From a virus: a DNA stretch of 20,653 bases. The stretch spans positions 1-20,653 of IMG/VR virus record IMGVR_UViG_3300012039_000115, one strand, 5' to 3'. The notes beneath the pieces are model-generated. The model saw only the letters and a list, made by a program, of their open reading frames with translations. It ran no database searches and was not told the origin of the DNA. Position numbers and translations under genes: made by a program. Below, one piece after another: positions 6,019 through 11,139 of this stretch. Every line of letters starts with the position of its first letter. The stretch's first letter is position 1.

Positions 6019-6058
6019 GTTGGGGTCCGAAGGCCCGGAACGACCTCCAGACCCCAAC
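6019..6058 (-). terminator. 15-bp RNA hairpin after the winged-helix-like gene
   Basis: The minus-strand arm GTTGGGGTCTGGAGG (6058-6044) pairs along all 15 positions with CCTTCGGACCCCAAC (6033-6019), two of the pairs being G-U, around a 10-nt loop. The G-U pairs work only in the minus-strand transcript, which supports an RNA role in that direction. It begins about 40 nt after the stop at 6100. No U-tract follows, so it may be a terminator of unusual type, an RNA-protecting end or an attenuator. Confidence 0.5.
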
Positions 6059-6099
6059 CTGTAGGGGTGTCTCGAAACGGAACAGACGGGAGCGGCGGA

Positions 6100-6339
6100 T
6101 TATGTGTTTTTACGGAACTTTATATATTCGTCACGTTGTGATTTGGGCATCACGTAGAGATTCAGTGAATGCACAAACGTGATGATGCCTGCATCTTCAA
6201 ATTGTTTCAATACATCATCAAGTTCTTTAGCGTTTTTATAGCGTGACCAGAGTCTTTTCAGTAATTTTGTCCTAGTCACTCTATGATTTGCAAGAAATTC
6301 TAGAATAATTTGACTTTTGAGTTCACTCTTCATTTGCAT
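6100..6339 (-). CDS. small winged-helix-like protein, 79 aa
   Basis: A basic protein starting MQMKSELKSQIILEFLANH. The order helix (SQIILEFLANH), helix (RTKLLKRLW), helix (AKELDDVLKQFEDAG), strand (IITFVHS), strand (LNLYVMPK) fits a winged helix-turn-helix DNA-binding fold, so a small transcriptional regulator is a fair inference. Three in-frame ATGs lie at 6345, 6339 and 6333. GGAGGAG in the end of the preceding gene is too close to the first and best spaced for the second, which is used here; the third would give an ATGA overlap. It overlaps the upstream zinc-ribbon gene by 10 bp and is co-transcribed with it. Confidence 0.65.
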   Translation of the reverse strand: MQMKSELKSQIILEFLANHRVTRTKLLKRLWSRYKNAKELDDVLKQFEDAGIITFVHSLNLYVMPKSQRDEYIKFRKNT

Positions 6340-6779
6340 GAGCATTCTCCTCCAAAGTTTGAATCACAGCTGATAGAGTGCTGCAGCTCGTCCGGCTCGT
6401 ATACTTCGATTTGGTCCTCTTCAATGTCAGCCATCGTTTTCGAGGGAGGTTCTGGAGGTGCGTAATTGCGTGCTCCGAAGGCCGCGAGTCCTGTAAGCTT
6501 TGGAGCCTTTTTCTCATTCATCTCATTAAATTCGATGAATCTGTCCAGTGCCTCCTGACAGTCGTCACACATAGGTTTATCTTTCTGCATCGCGTATGGC
6601 GTGAGCTGAAATGCCTTATTGCAACCTCCCCAACATTTAGAATACAGACCGACCGGAGCTGGACTCATGTTACGTGGCATGTAGTGCGTGCATCCGTCCA
6701 GACCTGAGCACGCCCATAAGCCGTCATCGCGTTTGAAATACTGGTGAATGTGATTGACACTTCCTGTCTTTCTTGCCAT
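6330..6779 (-). CDS. multi-cysteine zinc-binding protein, 149 aa
   Basis: First gene behind the leftward promoter at 6855-6883. The N-terminal half has several probable zinc ligands: Cys24, Cys30 and His32 (CSGLDGCTH), Cys49-x3-Cys53 (CWGGC) and Cys71-x2-Cys74 (CDDC), suggesting two zinc sites. The middle is proline/alanine-rich and flexible (YAPPEPPSK), and the tail is acidic with more cysteines (ISCDSNFGGECSCK). The ATG has an excellent AAGGAG five bases upstream. No family name can be given; the architecture suits a small early protein that binds nucleic acid or a host enzyme. Confidence 0.75.
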   Translation of the reverse strand: MARKTGSVNHIHQYFKRDDGLWACSGLDGCTHYMPRNMSPAPVGLYSKCWGGCNKAFQLTPYAMQKDKPMCDDCQEALDRFIEFNEMNEKKAPKLTGLAAFGARNYAPPEPPSKTMADIEEDQIEVYEPDELQHSISCDSNFGGECSCK

Positions 6780-6837
6780 GTATACTCCTTGTGTATAAGG
6801 GGCAGTCTCGATGCCGTCAGACGGGGGGAGAGAGAAC

Positions 6838-6864
6838 GTGGTAGAGACAGAGGGAGTCTACCAC
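6838..6864. promoter_or_regulatory. inverted repeat, probable operator
   Basis: GTGGTAGA (6838-6845) and TCTACCAC (6857-6864) are perfect 8-bp arms separated by 11 bp. The element covers the -10 box (6855-6860) and the expected start site of the leftward promoter, the classic place for a repressor dimer. A second short palindrome, CCGTCAGACGG, lies in the leader at 6814-6824. A hairpin in the nascent RNA is an alternative for the first. Confidence 0.5.
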
Positions 6865-6883
6865 AGTCCGCGTCCCGTGTCAA
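6855..6883 (-). promoter_or_regulatory. sigma-70-type promoter, leftward
   Basis: TTGACA (6883-6878), spacer of exactly 17 nt, TAGACT (6860-6855) on the minus strand. The start site would fall near 6848, giving a leader of about 70 nt to the ATG at 6779. This is the best promoter match in the window and would drive the leftward early genes from 6779 onward. Confidence 0.65.
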
Positions 6884-6920
6884 GACCCCGTGCCGCCGCA
6901 TTATGCATTTTTCCTATGTG

Positions 6921-6955
6921 TAAAAAAAAAAAAAATAAAAAAAACATAAGAAAAA
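6921..6955. other. A-rich tract in gene-free region 6901-7285
   Basis: A run of 14 A, one T and 8 more A, followed by further A-rich sequence on the plus strand. The surrounding 385-bp interval has no convincing gene. Such a tract can be easily melted or bent, and on the minus strand it is a long U-tract. It sits next to the GCACAGG repeats. Confidence 0.6.
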
Positions 6956-7057
6956 GGGATAAGGATTTGGGAGGTTGAGTGGTGGGGGCTCATGATTGGG
7001 GGTGGGAGACTCTCACTGTCTCTCCTACTGTCTCTCTCCCCTATTATGCGTGTGGGC

Positions 7058-7182
7058 GCACAGGACACGCGTGGGCCGCGCCAGCGAACTCTCATAGGGT
7101 CTTACCTGCACAGGACGAGCGCACAGGACGTGTAGCACGCGTATCGCGTGGACGGTCGAGTTATGCACAGGGAGCGCACAGG
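7058..7182 (+). repeat. five GCACAGG direct repeats
   Basis: GCACAGG starts at 7058, 7108, 7121, 7165 and 7176, all in the same orientation. The first three read GCACAGGAC and the last two GCACAGGG. Two close pairs are spaced 13 and 11 bp. The clustering in a gene-free interval suggests protein binding sites such as iterons of a replication origin or operator sites. Confidence 0.5.
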
Positions 7183-7201
7183 GGAGGCCAGCTCGCGTGT
7201 C

Positions 7202-7227
7202 GGGAGGGGGAGCGGGGAGGGGGAGCG
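7202..7227 (+). repeat. 13-bp G-rich tandem repeat, possible G-quadruplex
   Basis: GGGAGGGGGAGCG occurs twice in direct succession (7202-7214 and 7215-7227). The four G-runs separated by 1-3 bases meet the usual pattern for a G-quadruplex on the plus strand. No gene covers it. Confidence 0.55.
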
Positions 7228-7252
7228 GTCGAGTGGTGGGGTAGACATGCGA

Positions 7253-7280
7253 AAGCCCGGAGTGGCTGTCCTCCGGGCCT
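7253..7280 (-). terminator. probable intrinsic terminator of the 42-aa gene
   Basis: In the minus-strand transcript CCCGGAG pairs with CTCCGGG (8 pairs with the adjoining G-C), loop of 8 nt, followed by CTTTCGC. It starts about 5 nt after the stop codon at 7286. The short T-run makes this the most terminator-like of the hairpins in the left block. Confidence 0.5.
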
Positions 7281-7285
7281 TGGGT

Positions 7286-7414
7286 CTAACGTTTGGTTCG
7301 CGTCCGTGGGCGTTCTTTCAAACGTGGATGGCGGTCTGAAATCTTACATGTAACGCAGTAGAGCTTGCCAGCTATTGTGCGGGTGAGTGGATGGCCTTTC
7401 GGACATTTACTCAT
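7286..7414 (-). CDS. 42-aa zinc-binding protein
   Basis: MSKCPKGHPLTRTIAGKLYC begins the product, with Cys4-x3-His8 and Cys20-x2-Cys23 as four probable zinc ligands, then a strongly basic tail (DRHPRLKERPRTRTKR). The small zinc knuckle plus Arg/Lys tail fits a nucleic-acid-binding peptide. The frame runs on upstream, but only antisense to good coding sequence of the 126-aa gene in another frame, so the internal ATG is used. The ribosome binding site is poor. Hairpins built on the same GCCCGGAG core lie just before and just after the gene. Confidence 0.6.
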   Translation of the reverse strand: MSKCPKGHPLTRTIAGKLYCVTCKISDRHPRLKERPRTRTKR

Positions 7415-7429
7415 GGATGTTTGAGGGAT

Positions 7430-7456
7430 GGCCCGGAAGTAGACAACCTCCGGGCC
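7430..7456 (-). terminator. GGCCCGGA hairpin after the 126-aa gene
   Basis: Perfect 8-bp stem GGCCCGGA/TCCGGGCC with an 11-nt loop, starting 7 nt after the stop codon at 7464 and ending 15 nt before the next ATG. No U-tract. Its core is nearly the same as in the hairpin at 7253-7280. It may be a partial terminator, a processing site or a transcript stabiliser. Confidence 0.4.
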
Positions 7457-7463
7457 AGTAGAA

Positions 7464-7844
7464 CTACTCAGCCCATTCGACGCCGAGGTTTGTCGAGGCG
7501 ATTTCTTTCGCCTGCTCGTCAGTGTAGCGGCGGCTACCATCGGGGAGCTTCGCCGTCTGGAGGGTCTTGAACATATCGCGCAGTCCAATCTGAGGGTCAT
7601 TCTCAGCGGTGGGCTTCACGATTCCAGCAGCATCCAACGCGGCGGCGTATGCCTTTTGACGAGCATTGTTGGCACGGTCGCTGTTACGCGATTTCATCTG
7701 CTCGTCCAGCGTCATTTCGTCCTTGGCCGCGACGAGTTCATCGGTGGACTCATACGTGCTGTAGGCGTAGGAGTAGGTCAGCGGCGATTCGAGCTTTTTG
7801 CCGAATGCCGTGTTCGCGGTGGACTTGCCTGTCTCTTGTTTCAT
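7464..7844 (-). CDS. hypothetical protein, 126 aa
   Basis: The rightmost gene of the leftward block. The product starts MKQETGKSTANTAFGKKLES, has a Tyr/Ser-rich segment (YSYAYSTYEST), a charged helical middle (DEMTLDEQMKSRNSDRANNA) and a C-terminal part with the wording LPDGSRRYTDEQAKEIAS. It is hydrophilic with no membrane segment, signal peptide or cysteine. No family is recognised. The ATG has only a weak TGAGA upstream. Its promoter should lie in the gene-free interval to its right, but I do not see a convincing one. Confidence 0.7.
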   Translation of the reverse strand: MKQETGKSTANTAFGKKLESPLTYSYAYSTYESTDELVAAKDEMTLDEQMKSRNSDRANNARQKAYAAALDAAGIVKPTAENDPQIGLRDMFKTLQTAKLPDGSRRYTDEQAKEIASTNLGVEWAE

Positions 7845-8129
7845 AACGTCTAGTCTCAGGTCATAGCGGGAACCGCCGCTGCGGTCTTACGTCTTTCACG
7901 CTTGGGAGGGGAGGCAACTTGCGCGCTCGACCCTGAACTTTGGTCGGGTTCCTGACTGGCGCTTATGCCTTTCGGCTGGCCTAGGGTCCGACAAGGAGAA
8001 GTGTATCACGGGACGAGTCCGCCGCAACAACAATCGACAGGCCGAGCCATCTTTTTTTCGGCCCGTCGTCAGCCGTCGTCGCCACGCGTAGTCGGGGACG
8101 ATGGGTCTTACGTATAAGGGAGCGAGCTT

Positions 8130-8147
8130 CACAAATAAATCTTTGTG
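8130..8147. promoter_or_regulatory. CACAAA-6-TTTGTG inverted repeat
   Basis: Perfect 6-bp arms CACAAA and TTTGTG around TAAATC, followed on the plus strand by TCAATC and a run of 11 T (8153-8163). It may be an operator; read as RNA on the plus strand it is a weak hairpin plus U-tract, but no plus-strand gene precedes it. Confidence 0.35.
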
Positions 8148-8260
8148 TCAATCTTTTTTTTTTCTTGACTCTTGGGCCTACGCGTGGTAGGGGGGTATAC
8201 CCATGTGGAGTGAGCCTCCTCACAACCTGGTAGGGGGCTTGATTACAATCGTCCAATTTA

Positions 8261-8290
8261 TTCACAAAGGAATATAGAGTCTCATAAAAT
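8261..8290 (+). promoter_or_regulatory. possible rightward promoter for packaging genes
   Basis: TTCACA (8261-8266), 18-nt spacer, TAAAAT (8285-8290); each box matches the sigma-70 consensus in five of six positions. It would give a leader of roughly 190 nt before the small terminase gene. It lies in the right place for a late promoter, but AT-rich sequence produces such matches easily. Confidence 0.3.
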
Positions 8291-8488
8291 ATATAAGGAG
8301 GTATAAAGAATATACATAATCAGAAAAAGTGTAGTAAAACCGAACACGAAAAATAGACGGAAGTCGAATCAAATCAGTGGTTTAGCGGCAGGGTGAATTT
8401 GACAGCCGTGCTATCCTTTCTTGACGGGGCATCCGTCCAACTACATTCTGCCATATGTACAATCTAAACATTAGTGAGGGCGGATGCC

Positions 8489-9064
8489 ATGCCTATTGGA
8501 ATCGTAGACGATATAGAGTTTCAGAAAGAGTTAGAATCCTTGTCTGGAACTCCAAAGAAAAAAGAGTCTCATCCTGAGATTGAGATAGAAGACATTCCTA
8601 AACGTGGGCGGTCTGAAGGTGACGTAAACGTACCTGACAGTTTGAGGAAAGTCATAGCAGAAGACGCGCTTCTAAACGGTAGATCCTCTGCTCTCTCCCT
8701 TGCAAAAGAATTTGGCGTAAGTCCTTCCTCAGTAAGCGCGTATGCCAAAGGCGCTACATCCACGACGAGCTACAATAATCCCTCCTCGTCAATCATCCAG
8801 CACATAAACAAGAGCAGAGAACGCGCAGTCAAGAGAGCGCAGAAAACATTGAATGGCGCACTTGGAGCCATCACGCAGGAAAAGCTGGACTACGCAGATC
8901 CCAAAGACTTGGCGTCTATCGCAAAAGATATGACGGTGGTCATCAAGAATTTGGAACCGCCCAAAGAGTCAGTCGAGTCAGTCAGTAATTCCCCTCAGTT
9001 CGTAATCTTTGCTCCTCAATTCCGTGAAGAAAAAACATTTGAAGTTATCAATGTAGCGGAGTAA
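8489..9064 (+). CDS. probable terminase small subunit
   Basis: A 191-aa protein, first gene of the rightward block. Residues about 56-87 (VIAEDALLNGRSSALSLAKE, then FGVSPSSVSAY) form a helix-turn-helix, and a long helical region follows (about 103-155), as in small terminases, which recognise the packaging site on phage DNA and regulate the large subunit. The N-terminal 50 residues are charged and probably disordered. The position, five genes upstream of the large terminase, supports the call; motif evidence is only the helix-turn-helix. The frame is open to a GTG at 8474, but the ATG at 8489 has GAGGGCGG at proper spacing and is preferred. A general DNA-binding regulator is the alternative. 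Confidence 0.6.
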   Translation: MPIGIVDDIEFQKELESLSGTPKKKESHPEIEIEDIPKRGRSEGDVNVPDSLRKVIAEDALLNGRSSALSLAKEFGVSPSSVSAYAKGATSTTSYNNPSSSIIQHINKSRERAVKRAQKTLNGALGAITQEKLDYADPKDLASIAKDMTVVIKNLEPPKESVESVSNSPQFVIFAPQFREEKTFEVINVAE

Positions 9065-9067
9065 ATC

Positions 9068-9628
9068 ATGCCCCTATTGCGTACAGATCCGTTCAATGCG
9101 GTACTCCTGAATTCCGAGCCTCTCGCGGTATCTGAGGAACAGAGGTCTTTGATCAAAGAGATCCTAGACATATCGAGTAGTGACTCGCGCTTTGCAGAGA
9201 AAGCATACGTAGCCATTTGGCGCGTGTTGACTGTGGGGTCAGTCGAGGAACCCGTCGTGTCGAGTCTAAATCCTGGGTCTGCCACAATAGGTGATCCGTC
9301 ATTTACTCTACACGTTCTCGGAACGGGATTCAACTCGGAGAGTCTCATTGTGTGGAATGGCTCAGAAGAACCCACGACTTACGTCAGTGCGACGGAATTG
9401 ACTACAGGGGTAGACATGTCTACTGCTGTAGTTGCAGTGAATATTCCTGTAGCTGTATTGAACTCTGACGGCGTAATGTCAGAGGCTTCTACCTTCGTGA
9501 TTCAAGATGGAGTATCTGGTCTAGTTGCTAAGTCTGCTCCAGTCAAGTCGCTCCCTCCAGAATATCCCAAGGCGTCAGTCAAGTCAGTCGATCCCCTCCC
9601 TCAGTCTAACCCAAAGGGAGTAAAGTAA
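9068..9628 (+). CDS. IPT/TIG (Ig-like) domain protein
   Basis: 186 aa. After an N-terminal helical part (to about 55), residues about 62-146 read as an IPT/TIG Ig-like domain: PVVSSLNPGSATIGDPSF, then LHVLGTGF, IVWNG and the closing strands VVAVNIP and SEASTFVI. Such domains decorate phage heads and tails and may bind surface carbohydrates weakly. The C-terminal 40 residues are Pro/Ser/Lys-rich and flexible. There is no signal peptide. GGAG precedes the ATG at good distance, and the gene follows the small terminase by 3 nt. A virion decoration or connector-associated role is inferred. Confidence 0.7.
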   Translation: MPLLRTDPFNAVLLNSEPLAVSEEQRSLIKEILDISSSDSRFAEKAYVAIWRVLTVGSVEEPVVSSLNPGSATIGDPSFTLHVLGTGFNSESLIVWNGSEEPTTYVSATELTTGVDMSTAVVAVNIPVAVLNSDGVMSEASTFVIQDGVSGLVAKSAPVKSLPPEYPKASVKSVDPLPQSNPKGVK

Positions 9629-9629
9629 A

Positions 9630-9869
9630 GTGCCCACAGAACTTCTCCCTCTAGGTACTCCAGTCACAATGCTTGCGGGAGTCTCTTATGCGCTCCCGGC
9701 GGTCAAGGCCACCCTGTTTACGGACGCGACTACTCCAACGATTACGCAGAGTAATACGCAGGCGTTTACTGCTAACGTAGCTGTTACGTTGACGGGTGGT
9801 CAGGCGACGGTTACGGGTGGATTTATCAAGGCCGCAGGTAACGCACTTGTCGTCTTGAAGCGAGATTGA
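9630..9869 (+). CDS. small beta-rich, probable virion protein, 79 aa
   Basis: Starts with GTG (VPTELLPLGTPVTMLAGVSY) one base after the previous stop, with GGGAG upstream. The sequence alternates short hydrophobic strands and Thr/Ala/Val-rich turns (ITQSNTQAFTANVAVTLTGG), with almost no charge until the last residues (LKRD), as in phage decoration and small head proteins. No specific family is recognised. Its placement inside the structural block supports a virion role. Confidence 0.65.
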   Translation: MPTELLPLGTPVTMLAGVSYALPAVKATLFTDATTPTITQSNTQAFTANVAVTLTGGQATVTGGFIKAAGNALVVLKRD

Positions 9870-9877
9870 GAGAAAAT

Positions 9878-10513
9878 ATGTCATTCGATATGAGTCGTTG
9901 CCCGCAGAATGAAGAAGAAGCTAAAGCGTGGTTCTACGCGGGAATTGGTCAGTCGTTGGGAGCACCAGCGAATAACTGGGAAACCATAATGACTGGATGT
10001 GGATTACCTCCGGGATACGGGCCTGGTGTAGTACCCAACGCGTCGATGCCTTTCTTTGCGTTTACGCAACAGTTCTCAGGTGCGCCCAAAGGTCGGATAT
10101 TCCTGCCGTCTAACACACCAGACGAGAATGGATACTACACGAGATGTATCCAATACTTGGATGATGCACCCGGCACGTACAGTGCTAAGTCAGACCCACA
10201 ACAGGATTTCAGGTCAGTTCAGAGTGGACTCGTGTGGGCATGGTACTACGTGGCGGGTAACGAATATTCCCCTGTAGTTCCTGCCAATGGGTCACAACCA
10301 ATTCCTCCCTCTAGTGGAATCTCTAGAGAGGAAGTCTACGCAATACTCGCAGATTACTTCAAGGTAGACGATAAGATTGCCTTGGAGAGTGCGAATGGAA
10401 AGATTATCTGTGCAGAGGGTGGCGGTCCTATAGAAGACAGTGCGCCCTATGACTTTACGGCTCGTAGTAACGTAGGCCCGTGGGAATCTTTCAGAATGCG
10501 TAGAGGACAGTAG
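9878..10513 (+). CDS. protein with C-terminal fascin-like beta-trefoil segment
   Basis: 211 aa. The first 150 residues are aromatic-rich without a known motif (NNWETIMTGCGLPPGYGPG, WAWYYVAGNEYSP). A Pro/Ser linker (SQPIPPSSG) and a short helix lead to residues 164-207, which follow the pattern of one fascin/actin-crosslinking beta-trefoil repeat: KIALESANGKIICAEGGG followed by ARSNVGPWESFRM. Such repeats in bacterial and phage proteins often bind carbohydrate or other proteins. Only about one repeat is present, so a full trefoil would need oligomerisation. The frame extends to a TTG at 9866, but the ATG with GAGAGAA before it is preferred. A virion-surface role is inferred. Confidence 0.6.
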   Translation: MSFDMSRCPQNEEEAKAWFYAGIGQSLGAPANNWETIMTGCGLPPGYGPGVVPNASMPFFAFTQQFSGAPKGRIFLPSNTPDENGYYTRCIQYLDDAPGTYSAKSDPQQDFRSVQSGLVWAWYYVAGNEYSPVVPANGSQPIPPSSGISREEVYAILADYFKVDDKIALESANGKIICAEGGGPIEDSAPYDFTARSNVGPWESFRMRRGQ

Positions 10514-10521
10514 GAGTAGTT

Positions 10522-11136
10522 ATGCCCTTCGGTCAAGCTATGCGCGGTGCTATGGGTATGGGTGGAGGCGGTGGAATGAGTTCCGCTCAAATTCCATACA
10601 ACGGTACACCCAGAACAGCTATGCAACAACAGGGCGCAATGTTTGGACAGAATCCTGGGATGGGTGGTGGAACACAATCACCTAGACCGGGTAATCCATA
10701 CGGTCAACCACAAGCTAATACTCCTTTTGGTGGGGGTATGAGGCAAGGCCCAATGGCCCCTCAAGGTAGATTCGGCCAACAGATGGGTCAGATGCGTGGA
10801 ATGCTCCCTCAGTTTATGCAGCAGAAGATGGGGCAGATGGGTGGGCAGAGTATGGGTCCAATGTATGGACAACAGCAACAGATGCCACAAGAGAATCCTG
10901 AAGCTGTGCAAGAACTACAAGGACAGAAGCCTGCAATGCAGGGTGGAGAAGCTCCGCCTTGGATGCAATCTATGCAGGGTGGAATGAGTCCACAACAGAG
11001 TAAGTTGCAACAGATGATGCAAAGGTGGGGTGGACAGGGTGGATATCAACCACCAGCAATGGTAAACAATGGTTGGGGTAAGATGATACCAAGAGAAGAA
11101 GCAGAAGCATTTAGACGTAGTGGAGCGGTAGCTTAG
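10522..11136 (+). CDS. Met/Gln/Gly-rich low-complexity protein, 204 aa
   Basis: Nearly the whole product is built from Gly, Met, Gln and Pro: AMRGAMGMGGGGGMSSAQ near the start, a FGQQMGQMRGMLPQFMQQK stretch and further QM/GM runs to about 170. Only the last 30 residues (WGKMIPREEAEAFRRSGAVA) look ordinary. It is probably disordered. AGGAG precedes the ATG and the reading frame is intact, so it is a real gene rather than simple repeat. The portal C-terminus (16810-16930) has a similar Met/Gln-rich texture, and the 13859-14638 product is Gly-rich, suggesting a shared physical property among these virion-associated proteins. Function unknown. Confidence 0.75.
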   Translation: MPFGQAMRGAMGMGGGGGMSSAQIPYNGTPRTAMQQQGAMFGQNPGMGGGTQSPRPGNPYGQPQANTPFGGGMRQGPMAPQGRFGQQMGQMRGMLPQFMQQKMGQMGGQSMGPMYGQQQQMPQENPEAVQELQGQKPAMQGGEAPPWMQSMQGGMSPQQSKLQQMMQRWGGQGGYQPPAMVNNGWGKMIPREEAEAFRRSGAVA

Positions 11137-11139
11137 TCT

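Larger units (their letters stand above)
7845..8488. other. gene-free divergent control region
   Basis: About 640 bp between the leftward 126-aa gene and the rightward packaging genes. It contains a GC-rich half with GGTCTTACGT-like words (7884, 8104), a 6-bp hairpin GGCCGA/TCGGCC at 8040-8063, an inverted repeat at 8130-8147 followed by a run of 11 T, an AT-rich half from about 8255, and a perfect AGGAGG near 8297 that is not followed by ATG, GTG or TTG at normal spacing. No protein of more than about 40 codons with a start signal and no tRNA is supported here. Confidence 0.6.

Noticed and set aside
5593-6057. 154-codon frame extending the 66-aa zinc protein upstream
   Set aside because: The extension crosses the 37-aa gene, repeat B and the strong hairpin and has no ribosome binding site; only the C-terminal 66 residues look protein-like.
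6901-7095. 64-codon minus-strand frame ending in a Phe-rich stretch
   Set aside because: The Phe run is only the A-tract read backwards; there is no ribosome binding site and composition is not protein-like.
7999-8118. 39-codon plus-strand frame starting with GTG after AAGGAG
   Set aside because: Spacing between AAGGAG and GTG is only 2 nt, the frame lies in the leftward side of the control region, and the product is Ser/Pro/Arg-rich without features.
8146-8151. Minus-strand TTGACA near the inverted repeat as a promoter for the 126-aa gene
   Set aside because: The sequence 17 nt downstream is AGCTCG; the nearest TTATAC lies 28 nt away, too far for a normal promoter.
7981-8265. 94-codon minus-strand frame with GTG start in the divergent region
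   Set aside because: No ribosome binding site, an Arg-rich composition typical of a random GC-rich frame, and it runs across an inverted repeat and homopolymer tracts.
8399-8449. TTGACA and TTGACG boxes ahead of the small terminase gene
   Set aside because: Neither has an acceptable -10 hexamer at 16-18 nt; the second also forms a small GACGG/CCGTC repeat, so a promoter cannot be claimed.
7845-8488. tRNA gene or CRISPR array in the gene-free regions
   Set aside because: No T-loop GTTCGA with matching acceptor and anticodon stems was found, and no regularly spaced repeat of CRISPR length exists.
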